Below are positions 11,815 through 27,300 of a stretch of DNA of 64,000 bases, piece by piece. The translations under genes were made by a program, and so were the position numbers. Source of the stretch: Sipunculus nudus. Taxonomy: Eukaryota > Annelida > Sipuncula > Golfingiida > Sipunculidae. The stretch covers positions 26,397,058 to 26,461,057 of the forward strand of contig CM049310.1 in the NCBI GenBank assembly GCA_026874595.1, given 5' to 3'. A model generated the notes under the pieces. The model ran no database searches. It worked only from the letters and a program-made list of their open reading frames with translations, and was not told where the DNA came from. Position 1 is the first letter of the stretch; the number at the start of each line of letters is the position of its first letter.

Positions 11815-14800
11815 TAAAAACACATCCTGTATCTAGTACCACCTGGTTCCACAAAAGGTTATGGAATGTGTCCGATTACAAGTGAATGGTGATGATAAAA
11901 GTATCAAGGCGCGGCACTTGTAGGCGGGCGACATATTGAGCTCGTGTATCAGTAACATTCTAGTGGGGCTTAACTTGTGGCTTACTCACCCCATATCAAG
12001 GAATTATTTGATGACGGTTGGGGCATAATAAGAGATTAGTCCAGATAAATTATCTAACTAGGGGTATGTGGTTGTCCGTATCAAACTCAGGTCATATCGG
12101 TGCTGCTCATCTCTTATTCTTAATTAATAGTTCTTTCATTGATGATAAATGAAAATTCTGATTAAACAACCCAGTTTCGGTATATTAACATATTTGCCGT
12201 TATGCAAAAGTGTTTTCCTTTTTATTTTGTCATTGAAAGTTTAAGGAAGCTACTAGGATAATTGATGCAGAAGTTATAACTAATACCGTATATCATTTGT
12301 CAATACAATGGAATTTTATCAATGTACCGTTTGAATTATTGCACTTATATTATATCACAAGTGGTCTAGTATTCGTATCAGCGTAAACACTGTATCATAT
12401 AAGGCGATCACTGTTGACGGGACATACTGCATTTTCTATAATTATTCCAAATTATAATAAACTGGAATTATATAGGCCTTATATGGCATAATGTAACTTA
12501 AAAAAACTGATGAAGTTCAGTCTGTGATATTGTAAAAATTCGAACGTACTTAAACATTAAGATATATACTGTGGGATATGAAAGAACATTGTGTAAGAAT
12601 GGATATCATAAACTTTATAACATATATACGTGACAGCTGTTCAAGACTGGTAGCAGGCTAACAGGGAAATATGAAGAATGCCAGCAGTAAAATATGGAAA
12701 CATCACGCTTATTTTCAACAGTCTATCCTTTTGAAGCTGCAATGATGTTTATTCCTGACTGAACCATCTTGTTCCCAAATGTGTCTGGGCAAATTTAGAA
12801 ATAATTATTGTTTAACTTAAGACACCCAAGGGAAATACACTGACGTCTAAAGACTAATGAACTGTTAACGTCTGTTAACCATTCTGAACAGAATAGGGAC
12901 AGAAATACCTGATATCTGTCAGGCGGAAGAGCAGGTCTAAAATAGCATTTCTTTCATGCACAAAAATAGATTAAAAGAAATCATAAAAAATACGATAATC
13001 CAAAATTCCTTTAATTTCTCTCCCGCATATATGAACACAGTTTATAATGATGATAAGAGCGGTCTGTTCTATACAATAAAATGGCCGTACTGAATGCAAG
13101 AAATTCAGTAATCATATGATCGATATCAGCGGCTGACATTAGTAAGTACTTTCTCCTTTCAGGTGTCAATTGATTTGATACACGGAAGACAAGGCGAAAG
13201 GGCGATATTTTCTTTGGGAAAACGGTATTAATATACAGTGTTTATAGATAATACTGTTTGATGAGGACAATGAAGTAAAGATGGTAGTCTGATTACAAGA
13301 AGTGCCGTGTGATCACAGAGTGACGTCTGATTTGACTTTCTAGAACATGTATATCAAAACTGGTTATAATAGATCAGAGTGTATATGTTTCTTTTCATCC
13401 ATTAAAACATTATCTATTCTTTATATAAGCAATGATCAGCAAATGTGTCAGGCAATACGTAAATAATCATACCTCAAATTAACCCTCACCGTTGCTTGGC
13501 ATTTATAGTGCTGGCATCCAATAGCTGGCACAGAGTAATGCCTTCGACTGTGTGCGTGTTCCTTAATTTCATCGTAACTGATGAGACCCTTCATCGAACA
13601 GATCAAACAGGTTAGTCACGATCAGATATTTTAAACTTCCACGCTTGTTTACTACATGTTGAACATTATGTTTAAGGACCATCGGCAGCTGATCCATCCT
13701 CATTTTCAAAATCTTACCATGTGCATCATGTTTTATCAGATTCCCCGGGGCTTCCCCCGGCATACCCTGGATACAGATAGCTGAGTACCATGTAGCGATA
13801 CTTGATTTGGCCCGGACTCGATGCAGCATATCAACTAGGATTTATCTCGCCGCAAAACAGCAGAGTATCTATTCAGAATTCTAAATTGATGGAAGGAATT
13901 TCCAAAGCCTTACAGAACATCGCTTAAATTTGTTACCTCGGGTTATTCACTCGACCTGCTACATACAAATAAAATCGATGCTACATTTATCAAGAAAGTA
14001 GATTAGACCCTGGACATTTAGAGTGTGTTTTCCACAGTATCTTCCTTGCATCTTATAATAAAAGGACATTAAACCTATCCAATGAAAGTATACATCAGGA
14101 AGCCTATCTGAATGCTGCCAACAGCTGGGGAAAATGCCCCGCTTGAATACTGTACCTGCATTTTGAGTTACGTTGGTCTCGTGATACCTCTGATAATAAG
14201 CCATCAACGACCACCTATTAATCTTATTTATAATACAAAGGCCTGGTCAGGGATAAAGAAAAAGACATGACTAATATAAGGAAAAAACTTTGTGGTAATG
14301 GTAGGATAAGAAACAAAAAAGGGTTTCTCAAAATCGTCTTTTGATGAATATTTACAATAAAGGAACATGCAGCACCGGAGAATAAATGTAAATTGCCTCA
14401 ACTATTCAAGATACCCATTCACATTAATTTTAACAAAAAACGGCTATTTGTGAAAGAAAATACTATTCATGTTCGTTTTCGACTGAAAAGAACGTACAAA
14501 AAGGGGGGCTTTGTACTTGTGTGATGTATTTACAAAGAAACCACAGTTGGTTTTGTCTGCCCAGTTGTCATCATTGTACTTTTCATGACAATCACATTAT
14601 GGTATCACAAAAGAACAATCCTGCACGAACAACGACAGTTCCAATTTGTTTTCAGGTGTGGAAATATATTAACAAATATATTCGATATCTCTTAACGGTT
14701 ACAAGTAAAAGAAATGTGTGAATTTGGTTCCGCTAATTCCGCTAATCAGGCATCAGGTAGTAGATTATACTGTCAGGCTTCAGTAACACGGTTTCCTCTG

Positions 14801-16921
14801 GCCAAATACTGCCCCTGACACCCGTAATGAATGGGGCGGTTTCCCTGTGGATAAAGAATTGTCCTGCCTCACTCTGGCATATAATCAATCATTTGAATTA
14901 ATCAAAAATCTATGGTGATCCAAATTACCTTCAAAATCTAATGAATCGATCTATGGTGTTACTCTCCCCCTCCACAATTTTTCATAAAAATCCGTTCATG
15001 ACTATTCGTGTAGTTGCTAACAGACAACCCAGCCAACGAACCAAAGGAAAACCATAATACCACTCTGACGGAGATAGAAACATTCCTTCCTAAATACATG
15101 TAACACAACAAAAAAAGCCAGAGAAAATGTGTTTACCTGTAGATTTTTCCCCAGTCATCAAAATAGCTAGTCCTACTTTAGAAGACCTTTAAGTCATCAG
15201 TCTTTGTCAAATCTATATATATATATATTCCATTTGACTGCACTTACTGATCTTTCGACTGATCGTAGACCATATTTCGTGGTAAAAGTACTGTGAAAGA
15301 GTGAAGACTCTTTTGAGCACCTATTTAAATGAAATGATTGATAAAGATCTGGGCAAAAACGCCTTTTGTTGGTCTAAATCTTGCATAAGGTCCTGCGAAT
15401 ATCAACACAATCAAATCAAGATGATCTGTGTGAACTCTCTGTGTCTGTTTGGGTTTGTGTGTGAATGTGTGTGTTTTACGCGTTCAAATTCAACACATAG
15501 CTTTTGACCACTTTAAGGGATTATTAGCTGTTATATTACAGGGGACAGTTTTATACCTACTTCAGGTTTTCTTTGTGCACCATGGCTGCATAATGAAAGG
15601 CTGGTACTTTGCTAGACGGCGACAAATACCTCTCCTCTGCAGGTTCTTGGAATTATTTGAATATTTATATATAAAAAGTTAAGTAATATTAGGCGGCCCA
15701 ACGGTTCCGGTTGTGCTCCATTCAACAAGAAGCGTCAACAAGGTTATGAAGGGCCGATCGTTATCAAATGCCATGCTGAAGTGCCAAATCAAGAGGCTTT
15801 CATTATGTTTGCCAGGGCTGGCACGTGCAACGCTAAGATTTACCACTGTATCCCTATACCAGCAGGACGCCTCTAAATAACGTGGGACGTGAGTTGAGTG
15901 CAGACCGTGAAAAACAATATAACCAGCATATAGTTAAATATAGGCAATGGGTTTGTCTCGCAGCCTTTGTATGTTTATCTTCCATTAAACTGGAAGCACT
16001 GTCCAGCAGTATTATTATTTGTTTTACAATTAGTTGCATTAGCTTACATTTCATTTTGCCTTTTAATAGCAGCGCGATTCGGATAGCGGCATATCACTGT
16101 ATATATGGATGATTAGTTATAATATTACATTAATATAATACTCAAGATAAACTGTAACAAAATAAGCATAGATAAAAAAAAATTTAAAAAATACATATAC
16201 AGAATATTTGTTAGATAAATGATGTACGGCGAATGTGTTCCGCTTTCAATTTGCTTGTGTCAGAACTGAAGACATGGTTTACTAAAGATATGTTACATAT
16301 ATGCACCACCATAATATTAATAAAGATAAACTGCAACAAAATGCATGAGATACCTTTAGGTAAAAGAAAAATCTATTTTGATAAACATTCGCAATATTTG
16401 TAAGATTATTCATTTAGAGAGAATCCTGCAATTCCGTCTCAATGTTCCGCTTCCGGTATGCCCGTGTCGGAAACTGAAGACTTTCAGCCATCTTAATCAT
16501 GTTGTTTCAGTCCAATTTGTTACCTCTGGTAGTCTTCCAAAACTGCCTTGACCGCATCGGACTTGGCATAGCTCAGATACCAACCGGTTATTACTGAGTG
16601 AGACAGACACCATTACACTCAGACTGACCGAAAGATAACATATTAGTCCCATTCACGGTAATCAGCCCGAGCGAAGCACACATATTGTGTGTTGTCTCGA
16701 AACATGACTACTGTAATTTCCCGTCTCACGAGTATTCTCTTGTATCATCACCCGGCACGGTAACCTAGCAGTCCTATGTTCAATGCAAAGGGGGGCCACT
16801 AATGAGTCTCACGTTTCTGTTTACCACTGTGTAATTTACAGTGGAACTGGCGTTGCTACAAACGTCTTTCTTTTACTTATAACAGTTTCTGATATCTTCA
16901 ACCAAATATATTTCTAAATAT

Positions 16922-16956
16922 GCTCTCTCTCTCTCTCTCTCACTCTCTCACTCTCG
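16922..16956. repeat. CT microsatellite with CA interruptions
   Basis: About 17 CT units, interrupted twice by CA. Confidence 0.9.
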
Positions 16957-19900
16957 TTGGTGAAGAAACTACATTGTGTGTGTAAGTTGGTGCACAAATT
17001 ACATTTCCTAAAAATTATTAAAAACAATAATGTTATTTAAACCATTCCCTTCATGCTTCCTGTATTTATCTGCCGGTGAGTGTAACTATTAAGAAATTTA
17101 AATAAAGATCTTGAGTCAAGTGATTGCTGTTGGTTAATAATGTAATACATTAACATCACGATCCATAAATATTCCGTTCCCTGAAGAGTAAATAGAGTTT
17201 CAAACTGAAATTATCACTTGATCTTCTCTTAAAAGACGTTTTACTTAATTATGTACTCCTGGAGCAAACCAACTATATCGTCATATAATGCCCGTATTTG
17301 TATACATTATCACACACACACAAAACACATATATATAGATGTGAACTTTGTTGTCCCTAGTCTCATTTTATTGATCATGAAATATAGCGGTAATCAGTTA
17401 CTTCATATTTCAGATCCCCTCATCCACAGAAATTTGATACCATGGTTACTGTACAAGGTAGAAAACAATGATTTCGTTTTATATATATATATTTTTTATT
17501 ACGGATAATACTGTTTGTCTTAATAATTTGCACAAAATATATTTATAAAATTTATTTATCAATAAATTCCTTTTCCGTCAGGTGTACTAAAGTAGTAAAG
17601 ACTCATTTATCCCTATTTTAAATATATCCCCTTGCCACTGACAGTCGGTGAAGTTTATGCTAATAAGATACAACGGGGATATATTAATGCTCCCTTATAT
17701 AAAAGCGATAATTTGGCCAATCATTTAAACTTTTTTTTCGCTCAAGTTCATTATGACAACAGAACAAAGGATAAAACATAATCGACTGATCATAGTATTA
17801 TAAGTACAAAGAGGGTATTAAAAAAGCGCACATGGGGGCTTTAATTCAGCGTAAACACTACCCGATTTTAAATATGGAAAGTTGCATGTCGATTGGACGT
17901 GACTACTAAGTGGTAATGTTTAGGCTGCATTATATCAAAACGTGTATCGACAGAGGAAATTTTTCAGATTTGTACGGTAAACATTGATGACTTATTTTTA
18001 TTCATATACAATGCACGATGCTTTTGGATTACCCAAAAATAAATGTGTCAGGATATTAATGTTTGCAGATAGAATAGTCTATGTTTTTATGCAGACGGAT
18101 TTGGCAAAACACGCGTCAGACGCAGGTTGGATGAGAGACAGTGGATTGTCCAGTCTTGTCTGGCCAGTTTATTATTAGCTTTAAATGTCGTCTGCCTCGG
18201 AGGAGATCAGACGACAAATCCAATCAGGGACTTCGTGTGTGGCATCCGATGGTCCTCCGCGGGCTTCCGCTGTACTGGTAATGGTTGGAGGGCGTGGAGA
18301 GAGAGATTCTTGCAGTACACCACAAGACCTCTTACGCGCTCAGTAAAGCAGAACCAAGCCCCCGCTGAAATCTCTTGTAGGGGATGTCTTATAAAATAAC
18401 CCTATAGTAAGTAAGCGAGGACAGTATCACAATAAACCTTACACTCTCTCAGAGTATCTTTAATTGAGCTCGGTGAGGGTTAAGGATGTGGCACTGGTCT
18501 CATAAGACGGTCAATTAGGGGCTGCTTACACCTTACTGACAGACAAGGACAGTGCCTGCTGTTCACACAATTTCTATACAGGCTGTTCAGGGACAATAAT
18601 TATGTGTCACCGGCGAGACTCCAAACCATGGCACCACAAACATGTTTGTTAGAATAAACCTTTAGATTACACATTTAGGTTTTGAAACGATAAAATGATA
18701 GAAAGATCTTTTGTGAATAAAGTCCGAAACTAATACCATTTGTGAAAATAAAAAAAAAACTGCCTCAGACATAAAAATTAAGCAATTACTACTAGGCTGA
18801 GTTTCGGTCAGCCTATTCAGGTACAATACCTGTTGTGATATACTGAAGCAATTATTGTAACGTATTAACGATACAATTATTTTTTTCTTTGGGTTTCATT
18901 TATGAATTTAAGCTCTGTGAATTAGTCTATCATTTTCATGGAAGAATCGAGAATTGTATATATACATTCCTCATCTAGTCGATCATTTGACAATAATTGA
19001 CCTTATTTAAGTCTTATAAGGTTAATATAGGGAATAATGAGCAACTTAAGCTTTATAAATGCGCAGATTATATTTTAGATGGGGGTTGTTTGATACAGCA
19101 TGCATAGCGTATAGCCGTAACGATGTGGTATATTGGTATATTGATATATAGGTTATCGATATATTAGTATATTGATACAACTGTAATAACTACCCCTATT
19201 TCATTTTATCGTTGGCACGCTACGCTTATTGGTGGGCCCTTTATCAGCATCAGGTGTTACGCACAGGTTGGGAGATGGAATCCAAACTTTGTTACTTTTC
19301 ATTTGACATGTGTTTGATACATTTTATAATAAAAGAATATACTGAGCATGTATTTATGGGAAATAAAATCTCCAACATTCATACATTTTCACTTGACTGA
19401 CTGATTTGGTTTACCTTAATACCTTGACACAGATTATGTAAATTCAAATTGGAATGTTCTCCCAGCTATGTCCTCGAAGCCAGCTTTTAAGTTTCCTTAT
19501 TTAGCCTATTCGATTACGTAATCCAAATATTACTTAAAAAAAAGTCCAAGATAAAAAGAAGATCAAGTTGATAGGACGGGATACAGATCACTATGACCAC
19601 AGATAAATTTCCTTGAAATCCCTGTGTGAATCACTCTTCTTTTTCAGGAGATGATGCAATACAAATATTGCCTCAGCGCGGGGACAGGGTGTAGTTAATT
19701 TTGTTGTGCCAGCATCCCACACAGCAGGCAGATATGGTCCTCTGCGTCAGTGAAGGGGCTTCCTAAGTGGAGCCCGCACAGTCACAGTACAGCCCACAGT
19801 CAAAATCATATGGTGTTTTAAGGTCGCTTAAGAAAAAAATCCAATGGAACATATATCGATCGGGAGAGAAACCCAAAATATATATCGGATATTGAATTGA

Positions 19901-20339
19901 ATCTAAAGAGCCCTTCCTGAATATTTAACATCATTATCTGTCCATTTATTTCAGATGAGGTCGTTTAGATCTTGATCTTAAGAACGACTTCAGGAAGAGG
20001 AAGCATCAACGTTGCCCTTGACAACCACTTTCACCAAGTACAACGTAACTACCAATTTGGTTAATTGTATTGTCTGAATGAAAAAGCTCTTTCCAGACCC
20101 AGCCAGGACATAAATCAAATTTCAGTTTAGACTGAAGGTCTGCTTCTCCATTCCCACGAAAGGAATTCTAGACTGAGTACCTAATAATAGAAGCAACAAG
20201 CTTACTGCTTTAATCTGACTTAAGATCAATTTTGTGACCCCTAGATGCTTATGGTCAGAATTTCTTATTAATTATGATACTGATAAATGATGATTGGTTT
20301 CAGTAGATATTAATAATGACCGTTAGGGCCTTGGCCTCT

Positions 20340-20520
20340 GCTATCAATTTCACCATAACCCACGGGGGTCTTTATTTCCGGCAGATTTAATTACAGCAGC
20401 TGTTAGTCATCGCTACATCAGCCATGGAAAAATCCATGACTCCAGTTTTCCAGTGCCACACACTCAGAACCACAACGCTGCCGATGTTCTCAGCACCGCA
20501 GTTTACAAGTAATGACTAAT
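20340..20520. other. Unique-looking segment, possible conserved non-coding DNA
   Basis: Contains tttaattacagcagctgtta (homeodomain and E-box-like cores together) and a small ccatggaaaaatccatg hairpin. No coding frame. Very tentative. Confidence 0.2.
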
Positions 20521-21298
20521 ATTTTTCACTGCTTTGATACAAAGCTCTGATTCTGGTGTAATATGTTCTGACCTGCCTATATATCATATCCGTATATTAA
20601 TATGCTTGATGTATTATGGAGACGAGTACGTCTTCGTCACAGGATTTCCTGAAATGAGAAGTTGACGGGATCGAGGACGATGATGGTTAAATCCCAAGAG
20701 CATCTAAGGCAAATCGAGAAACTGAACAGAACCAGAAGGATTCATTTTTATGTTTATTTTAATTTTGAATTAAGGATGATCATTCCTACCACCTCACACA
20801 CATAAACAACAGATAAACTTGCATATCATGAAATCATCCATTCCTGAAAAAAAAAATAAAGATGTGTCCTACTTACAGAATTGTCTTACTGTACATAAAC
20901 TTTTTATAAGTTCGCTGGTGACTGTCGCCTGCCTGTCAGCATGATTCTCATGTTTTTACAAATGCATTTTTAGCGAAATGTGCCATGGGAAACCTATTGG
21001 CACCGTCTATTTATTTTCATTTTTTTAAAGATTATCCATTTTCCACACTTTGACAATCACATTTTTTTTAAACAAAAAAGCATATGAACTGAAGGCTGTT
21101 CACTAAAATGCACATACATATATTTACTACCATAAACTTAGGGAGCTTGATATTTTGATGCTGCCAATGCTTTGCATCTTATTTCGGTACTTTGTGTCAC
21201 ACCGGTAAAGATGTGAACGTCCAGGTTCTTTTAAGAGTCATACAAACTTACTGCACTCGTACATAAGTACACAACAAAAAATGAATACGACCTATGTA

Positions 21299-21302
<4 letters not shown>

Positions 21303-21345
<43 letters not shown>

Positions 21346-21363
21346 AATATATATATATATAAA
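21303..21363. repeat. TA microsatellite
   Basis: AT units, interrupted by ttta near 21342. Confidence 0.95.
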
Positions 21364-24300
21364 TTAAAGAAAAAAGTTACTTACATTCTCTTAAGAGGCG
21401 CTTCTGACAAACAATCACAGATAAACACTTAAATTAACACTGAGTCCGATAATGATGATACACGGCAGGGTTCCTGTTCACTTTGCTTCTATCCACATGG
21501 CTATTGCGCACACGTAACACTGGGATGTAACACTGTACGCCTCACTGTGGGTGTACTGTACAATCAGTCCTGTAATTACGGATTTCAATAATCCTCAACT
21601 TCTCACTGTGTCTACACGTTTCACAGTTCACGCATCGCGCACATACTATGCTTTCTGAGCGTAGAATCACAGTCTCTCACAGCTGATGTATCCTGGAATC
21701 ATCCAGACCTGGTACCAGAATAAACTTCCACTCAGCAATATCCTGTACCTCTACGCTAATGCGTATATATAAAGTCCTCTGTTCCTGGAAGCGCACACAA
21801 CATGAATCAATCCGCCAGATTACCAGTCCGTCGGCAAAATGTGTTATTTGCTCTCAAGTCCTTTACAGAGAAATCACTTTTGGCCTCCTCAGACATCGAG
21901 TAACTACGTTCGTAGACACCACATCTCAGCTGTCTCCACTGTAACATATGCAGACCGGCCCCATGACTGCTGAAGGTATCGTCAGTCTAAACCTCACCGG
22001 TACGCTGCAATGGGTCCTTCTATCCAAAAAGTTCCACTCCACTCCTTATAAATGCTTGCTGACGTTACAACTCCCGATTGTCCTCCGGCCAATCATTACT
22101 CCAAATTACTCCGACCGTCAATCACTGCGCGAATACTAATAAGGAAACGCCACTAGTAAATGTGTGAGTAAATCTAACTTACACAGGTGCACTTCCTTTA
22201 AAATCTACAACAAACACTAGTGATCGCCAAAACAGACGCGGCTCAATATAAATTAAACCGTACTGAAATTAACATCAGACGAGACACGTGTGCCCTCTAA
22301 CATCTAAACTGCCCTGAAAGTAATATCCAACGAGACACGTGTGTCCTTTAACCAACTATCTTAAGCTATTATCTAAACATGATACTCCATATTAATGCAC
22401 AATAAATTATCAAAACAATCATCTGGCTATTATTCCTACTAGAATATATGTAACACAATACCTATACCTAAGTCACAGCTGTCTTGTGACACTTTAAAAA
22501 CAGGAGTCCTGAAATTTGGTTTCATTATAAAAGGTCATCTTGCATTCCCCCCCCCTATGTTTGTGTTCACATATAGGAATAAGGACCGTGGGTCCTTGTT
22601 CTAGTCTTGCATCATGTACTGGTACAGGACTTTCTAAATTGACCAATACTGGTAACCGGAAGTTCAACTTTTCAACTTATCGTTGTATTTGAAAGGTTTT
22701 TAGTAAATAATTCTTCCTTCAACCCTCCAAAGGCTGTCCCGTCTAATCATTAATCCATCAGTTCTGTAGCGAAAATAAACAAAAGAAATATATCTGTATT
22801 TGTGCAGGTTGGATTCTCGCAGCAGAAGATATGAATTTTCATTCAGCTGATGACACTGACCTAATGCTAGGTTATATGACATTAGACCTAGAGAGTAATT
22901 GATTTTATCCGGATGTTTTTAGCTCAATCGCCTAAAGTCAGTGGCCTTAACATCAGCTATAATTCTAAACAATACTGCCAGAGAGAATCCCCTGGCCTGG
23001 CTGCCAGTTATGATTTATTCGATAAGAGTCATTCACCGAGCTTTTGTCTGCATATTTCCGTGGCAACCATATAAGGTATTTTTTTCTGAAATTCCACTAG
23101 ATTTTGTGCCATCTTATGTGATTACATGAAAGATCTTTGTTTAACATTGTAGTTCAATGGTACTGAATACACATTCTTAAATACGTCCCAACTTTTTAAT
23201 TTCGGGCTGTGTGATGTGACTTATTCGCCGGGTGGCCCAGCTCTCGATAATGTTACCCTTGAGGTATCAATTGTGGAAGTTTCCCTAAATATATATTGTC
23301 GTTTTTTTTCTGTTATGTCCCACAAGAGGAAGAGGATGCCTTTTGAAGTTTCGCCTATAAGGAGCTCCTGGACGTTAAACGATAATCAATACTACAAAAT
23401 ACTCCGGTACATATGGGTTTTGTTCATGGCCGCTACAACAGTCAGCCACAGACAGAAGGCATGGTTTGAATTTTTCATCATGCTTATTTATCTATACAGG
23501 ATCAGGAGTTAAACCTTGAGACAGAGAGTTCACGTAAATCGAAAGGAGTACAATTTATCAGGTGAACGTAATTTAGCTAGAATAGTTTTCTTTTTTTAAA
23601 ACAATAAAGAACATTTGGCTGGTAGGAAGTAAACAAGAAAAGACAGTGCACATACCGTACATATATCGTAACAGAAATGTTCCTAAAATGAGAGCAAGCA
23701 TGTGATACTGCCCTGTCACGTAGTCCGAAACCTGAACGGGTTTCTGCAGATGTACATATACGTAGGTAAGTTAGCATTAAAAATGGGGGCAGTTACCTCC
23801 ACCAAAAAAAAAATTTAAAAAAATGTTCTTACAGAGCCAACTTATCACAAAACAACTCCTTAGTTGCAGATAGCTTTAATGTAAATACAGATAAACTGGG
23901 GACCATTCATAAATATTTCGTCTCAACCGGTGGCTGAACCGTGTTAAGTTTAGAACAAAATGGCATGTTATTGATAAATATCAAATTATGAGATATTTAA
24001 ACCTAAGCTCCTGATGAAATATGAAATGACCTTGGATCAAGGTCAGGGGTGTGTTTTCTAGCAGCGATGACTGCCTGAATCATGGGCCGGGACTAGCAGA
24101 TAGATGGCTGCATGGCGTGACCGTTTTGCTGTAGAGACTGAAGCCAGCAGCCAAACAAAACATAACGCTGGCTTCATGAAATTTTGACAAGACAGCTAAT
24201 GCGCTGAAAGGTTTGGTAGCCTGTGATCAAACCAGCATACCGGAAGTAGCTGACGGGTTTATAATGACACGTTGGGGCAGACACATCAGTCTGCTGGAGA

Positions 24301-27300
24301 ACACGGTACGGACTGTGCTGTGACTCACAATCAAGGAGTGACACTCAAACCAGCCAGCTAACGACCTCAGTCCTGGTTCTGAAAATTATGTTATTGTTTC
24401 CATGCTCTGACGATTGTCAGTGTCGATATGTCGCTTTAAAACAAAAGTTACTTAAAAATAACGCTGACAGGTGAAGGGTTAGAATTGTTCGATTTATAAT
24501 GGATGCAGGGAAAACATCTGATGCATGAAGACAGTTTATCATTTATAGCTTTAACAGAAGGTTAGAATTTATCTATATAGGTTAGAAAGGTTAGAAAATA
24601 TCTATATAAAATTTAAAAAAAAGAGAGCTCAATCTGCATGACTTTATTTGTAATAAAGATCCCATGCTGTTTTTACTTTATTTTTTTTTTTTCATTTAAA
24701 TCACTGATAAAACATAAATGCTGATCCTACAGCTGAGCAGATCATCCTCCATGTTGTTTTAATGTCTTTTCCATAAAGTACAACCTTGCTGGTATCGGTA
24801 AATATGCCTGTGCGTTGACATGTAAAACGGTGTTCCAAGGTTCATAATTTAAGTAATTTTCCAGGCTTAAAGTGAAAAATCATTTTCGATACTTTAACCA
24901 TATTAAATATATTCTTTCAACCCTTGAAGAATCATATGGAGGTACTTGGACTCAAATTAACTGGATTTTTTTTTTGTATTTCATCTTTTGATGTCTTTAC
25001 CAAAGACAGGAAATTTAAACTAATCATATGCGTTTCGTATGGGACAGGTTCTGTTAAATCTTAGTTTCTGACATATGGCGCTCCGTTGGCCAGACGCGTT
25101 ATTCCCACTTTATGACAAATTCCTCTGGATGTATGGGAAAATATGGATCGTTTCCGACACGTCAAGATAAAATAAAAAAAAACGGAGATTTCTGAGGCAT
25201 GGCCATATAGGAGTGGCCTGAAAACGATTTAATGCCAGTGTCAAATACGAAAAAGATAGTGGAACGATATATCGTCGTTATTGTGAAGCCATAATGATGG
25301 GGGGAAAAGGTGAATTTTAATGACAAACTAAGCCAATTTTCGGATTCAAATATTTTAAGTTCTCTCTTTAGTTATGGATGGATGATGTGATATGGATGAG
25401 GTACAGTTTGTCTATGAACTCCCTGAAGTTTCTCTTGTTTAAATCAATCTTTACTGTAATAAAAAATAAATGCCATTTGGCATAAATTTGTGTATACATC
25501 TGTTGGTCATGTTTCCTAATGACTAGGAACTGCGACTCCGTCAAAGGATATGCGTAGATATGCGTATATAGACAAGCAGACGATAGCTGGAGTAGTGTAA
25601 ATTCTTTGTCATACCATTGTCTGTACAGGGCTTTAAGTTTCAGGTAGGCCATCCCGACCATTACATATCGCCACGGTGAACAGCTAAATCAGGACGCATT
25701 TTATCAATTATTGATGGCCACTTAGCCTGCTCCACAGCACATGATCGTCCCGATGCTCAACAATAAGCCGTGCACGTATCTCCTGAATAATATACAGTGC
25801 AGACGGAAATCACAGCAAGAAGGTTTGGAGAAAAAATGTAACTATGTTTATTTAATTTTACCAAATAATAATATCTCTTTTAAATATAGCCTTTAACAAT
25901 AATTATTTTAAAAAAGTTTGTAAATAAAATATATAGGAAAATATTAAATATATCAGTGGTTGTAAATACATATTTATCAGAATAAACATTATATATCTTA
26001 TAAATGTATCAAATAATGAAAGTAAAAATTGATCTAGTAAACTTTTTAGAAATAGTAATCCATCTTTAGAGAACGCTTCAAGGGGATCGGCACCAGGATC
26101 AGAACCGTATTTCTTTTCAAGCATTTTTTATCAGGATAGCTTATTCGGTTAATTTGCTGGGTTTTTTTTTCAATAAGTCCATGGGTCCAGGTAGTTACAC
26201 ATGTGATAAAATATGTAATAAACAAACATTATTCATATTTGATGTGACATATATAGAGTTATGTCGAATAAATATATCAAAATACAGCAACGAAGAATAA
26301 AAATGGTATGCTGTTAGACACATGGGTCTTAAATATGGAAGGCATTACCTAAAAATACAAAGTACATATCTATATCTCTTGTAATTAATATAATGGTAGC
26401 TTTAAGTTACATATACATGAACAATTATTAAATTGTACTATCGCCTTAAAACACTCATAATAGTAGCTATCTGTGGCAGACTTCCAAAAAGTCAGTTGAT
26501 TCAATATATAAGAACCAGCATTACTAAAACTCGACTTAAAACGTTCACAGGTTATATCAAATTATGGCTTACACAAATATATACATGTACTGGTCTGTGT
26601 TTTCATAAACTGCTTTGTGCATACTGCTCTTTCTATTCGTAAGCCACAACTGCTTGCCAATGTAATCCTTTTCGGCAGGAAAGGTAATCAAGAAAGTACT
26701 GAAGGAATCAGAAATCATATTAATGTTCTTCTTTGTTAGGAAGTGTGATGATCAATACAGACACGTGGAATATGATGTCATTATCTGTGAGTCCAGTCAA
26801 TTCCGATTTTTATTGCGCCAGTTTCCGCCTATGATGTTAAAATGGCGTCTCTTATGTTAAAAACGGCCTGTGTAAGTCTTTGACCGGCAGCTGTGTTAGC
26901 TTCACGCCGCTCTTCACAATCAATATAGGAGGCCCGTACCGTGAAATGTCAGGATACAGACGGATTGATCTGACAGTGGTCGTCTATATATCTCCCGAGA
27001 CAAGTCTCATCTATTACCACACTAACTCCGCCTAATAGACAACTAAACACCTTGATCCCCGGCCCCGCATTCCGCCCAATGACTGGTCTCGTTACTCGGA
27101 CATGTTACAGCAAAATCAAGTCACCAGTCATAAGTGTTTCCCTAAAACATGTACCCACTGACATTGTCCTGCGCGGATCTGTAGTATAAAGGCTGGGTAG
27201 ACGTGATGCATACATTTGCTTCTGCAATAATTTTTCTTAAATGTGGCCTCGCACAAACTAAAGCTATTATCTTGTAACTGGTACGTTATCCTTTAAAGAC

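Noticed and set aside
16555-16600. tRNA-like box A (tggcatagctcagat)
   Set aside because: No matching box B or cloverleaf arms at the right distance; no tRNA gene could be supported anywhere in the window.
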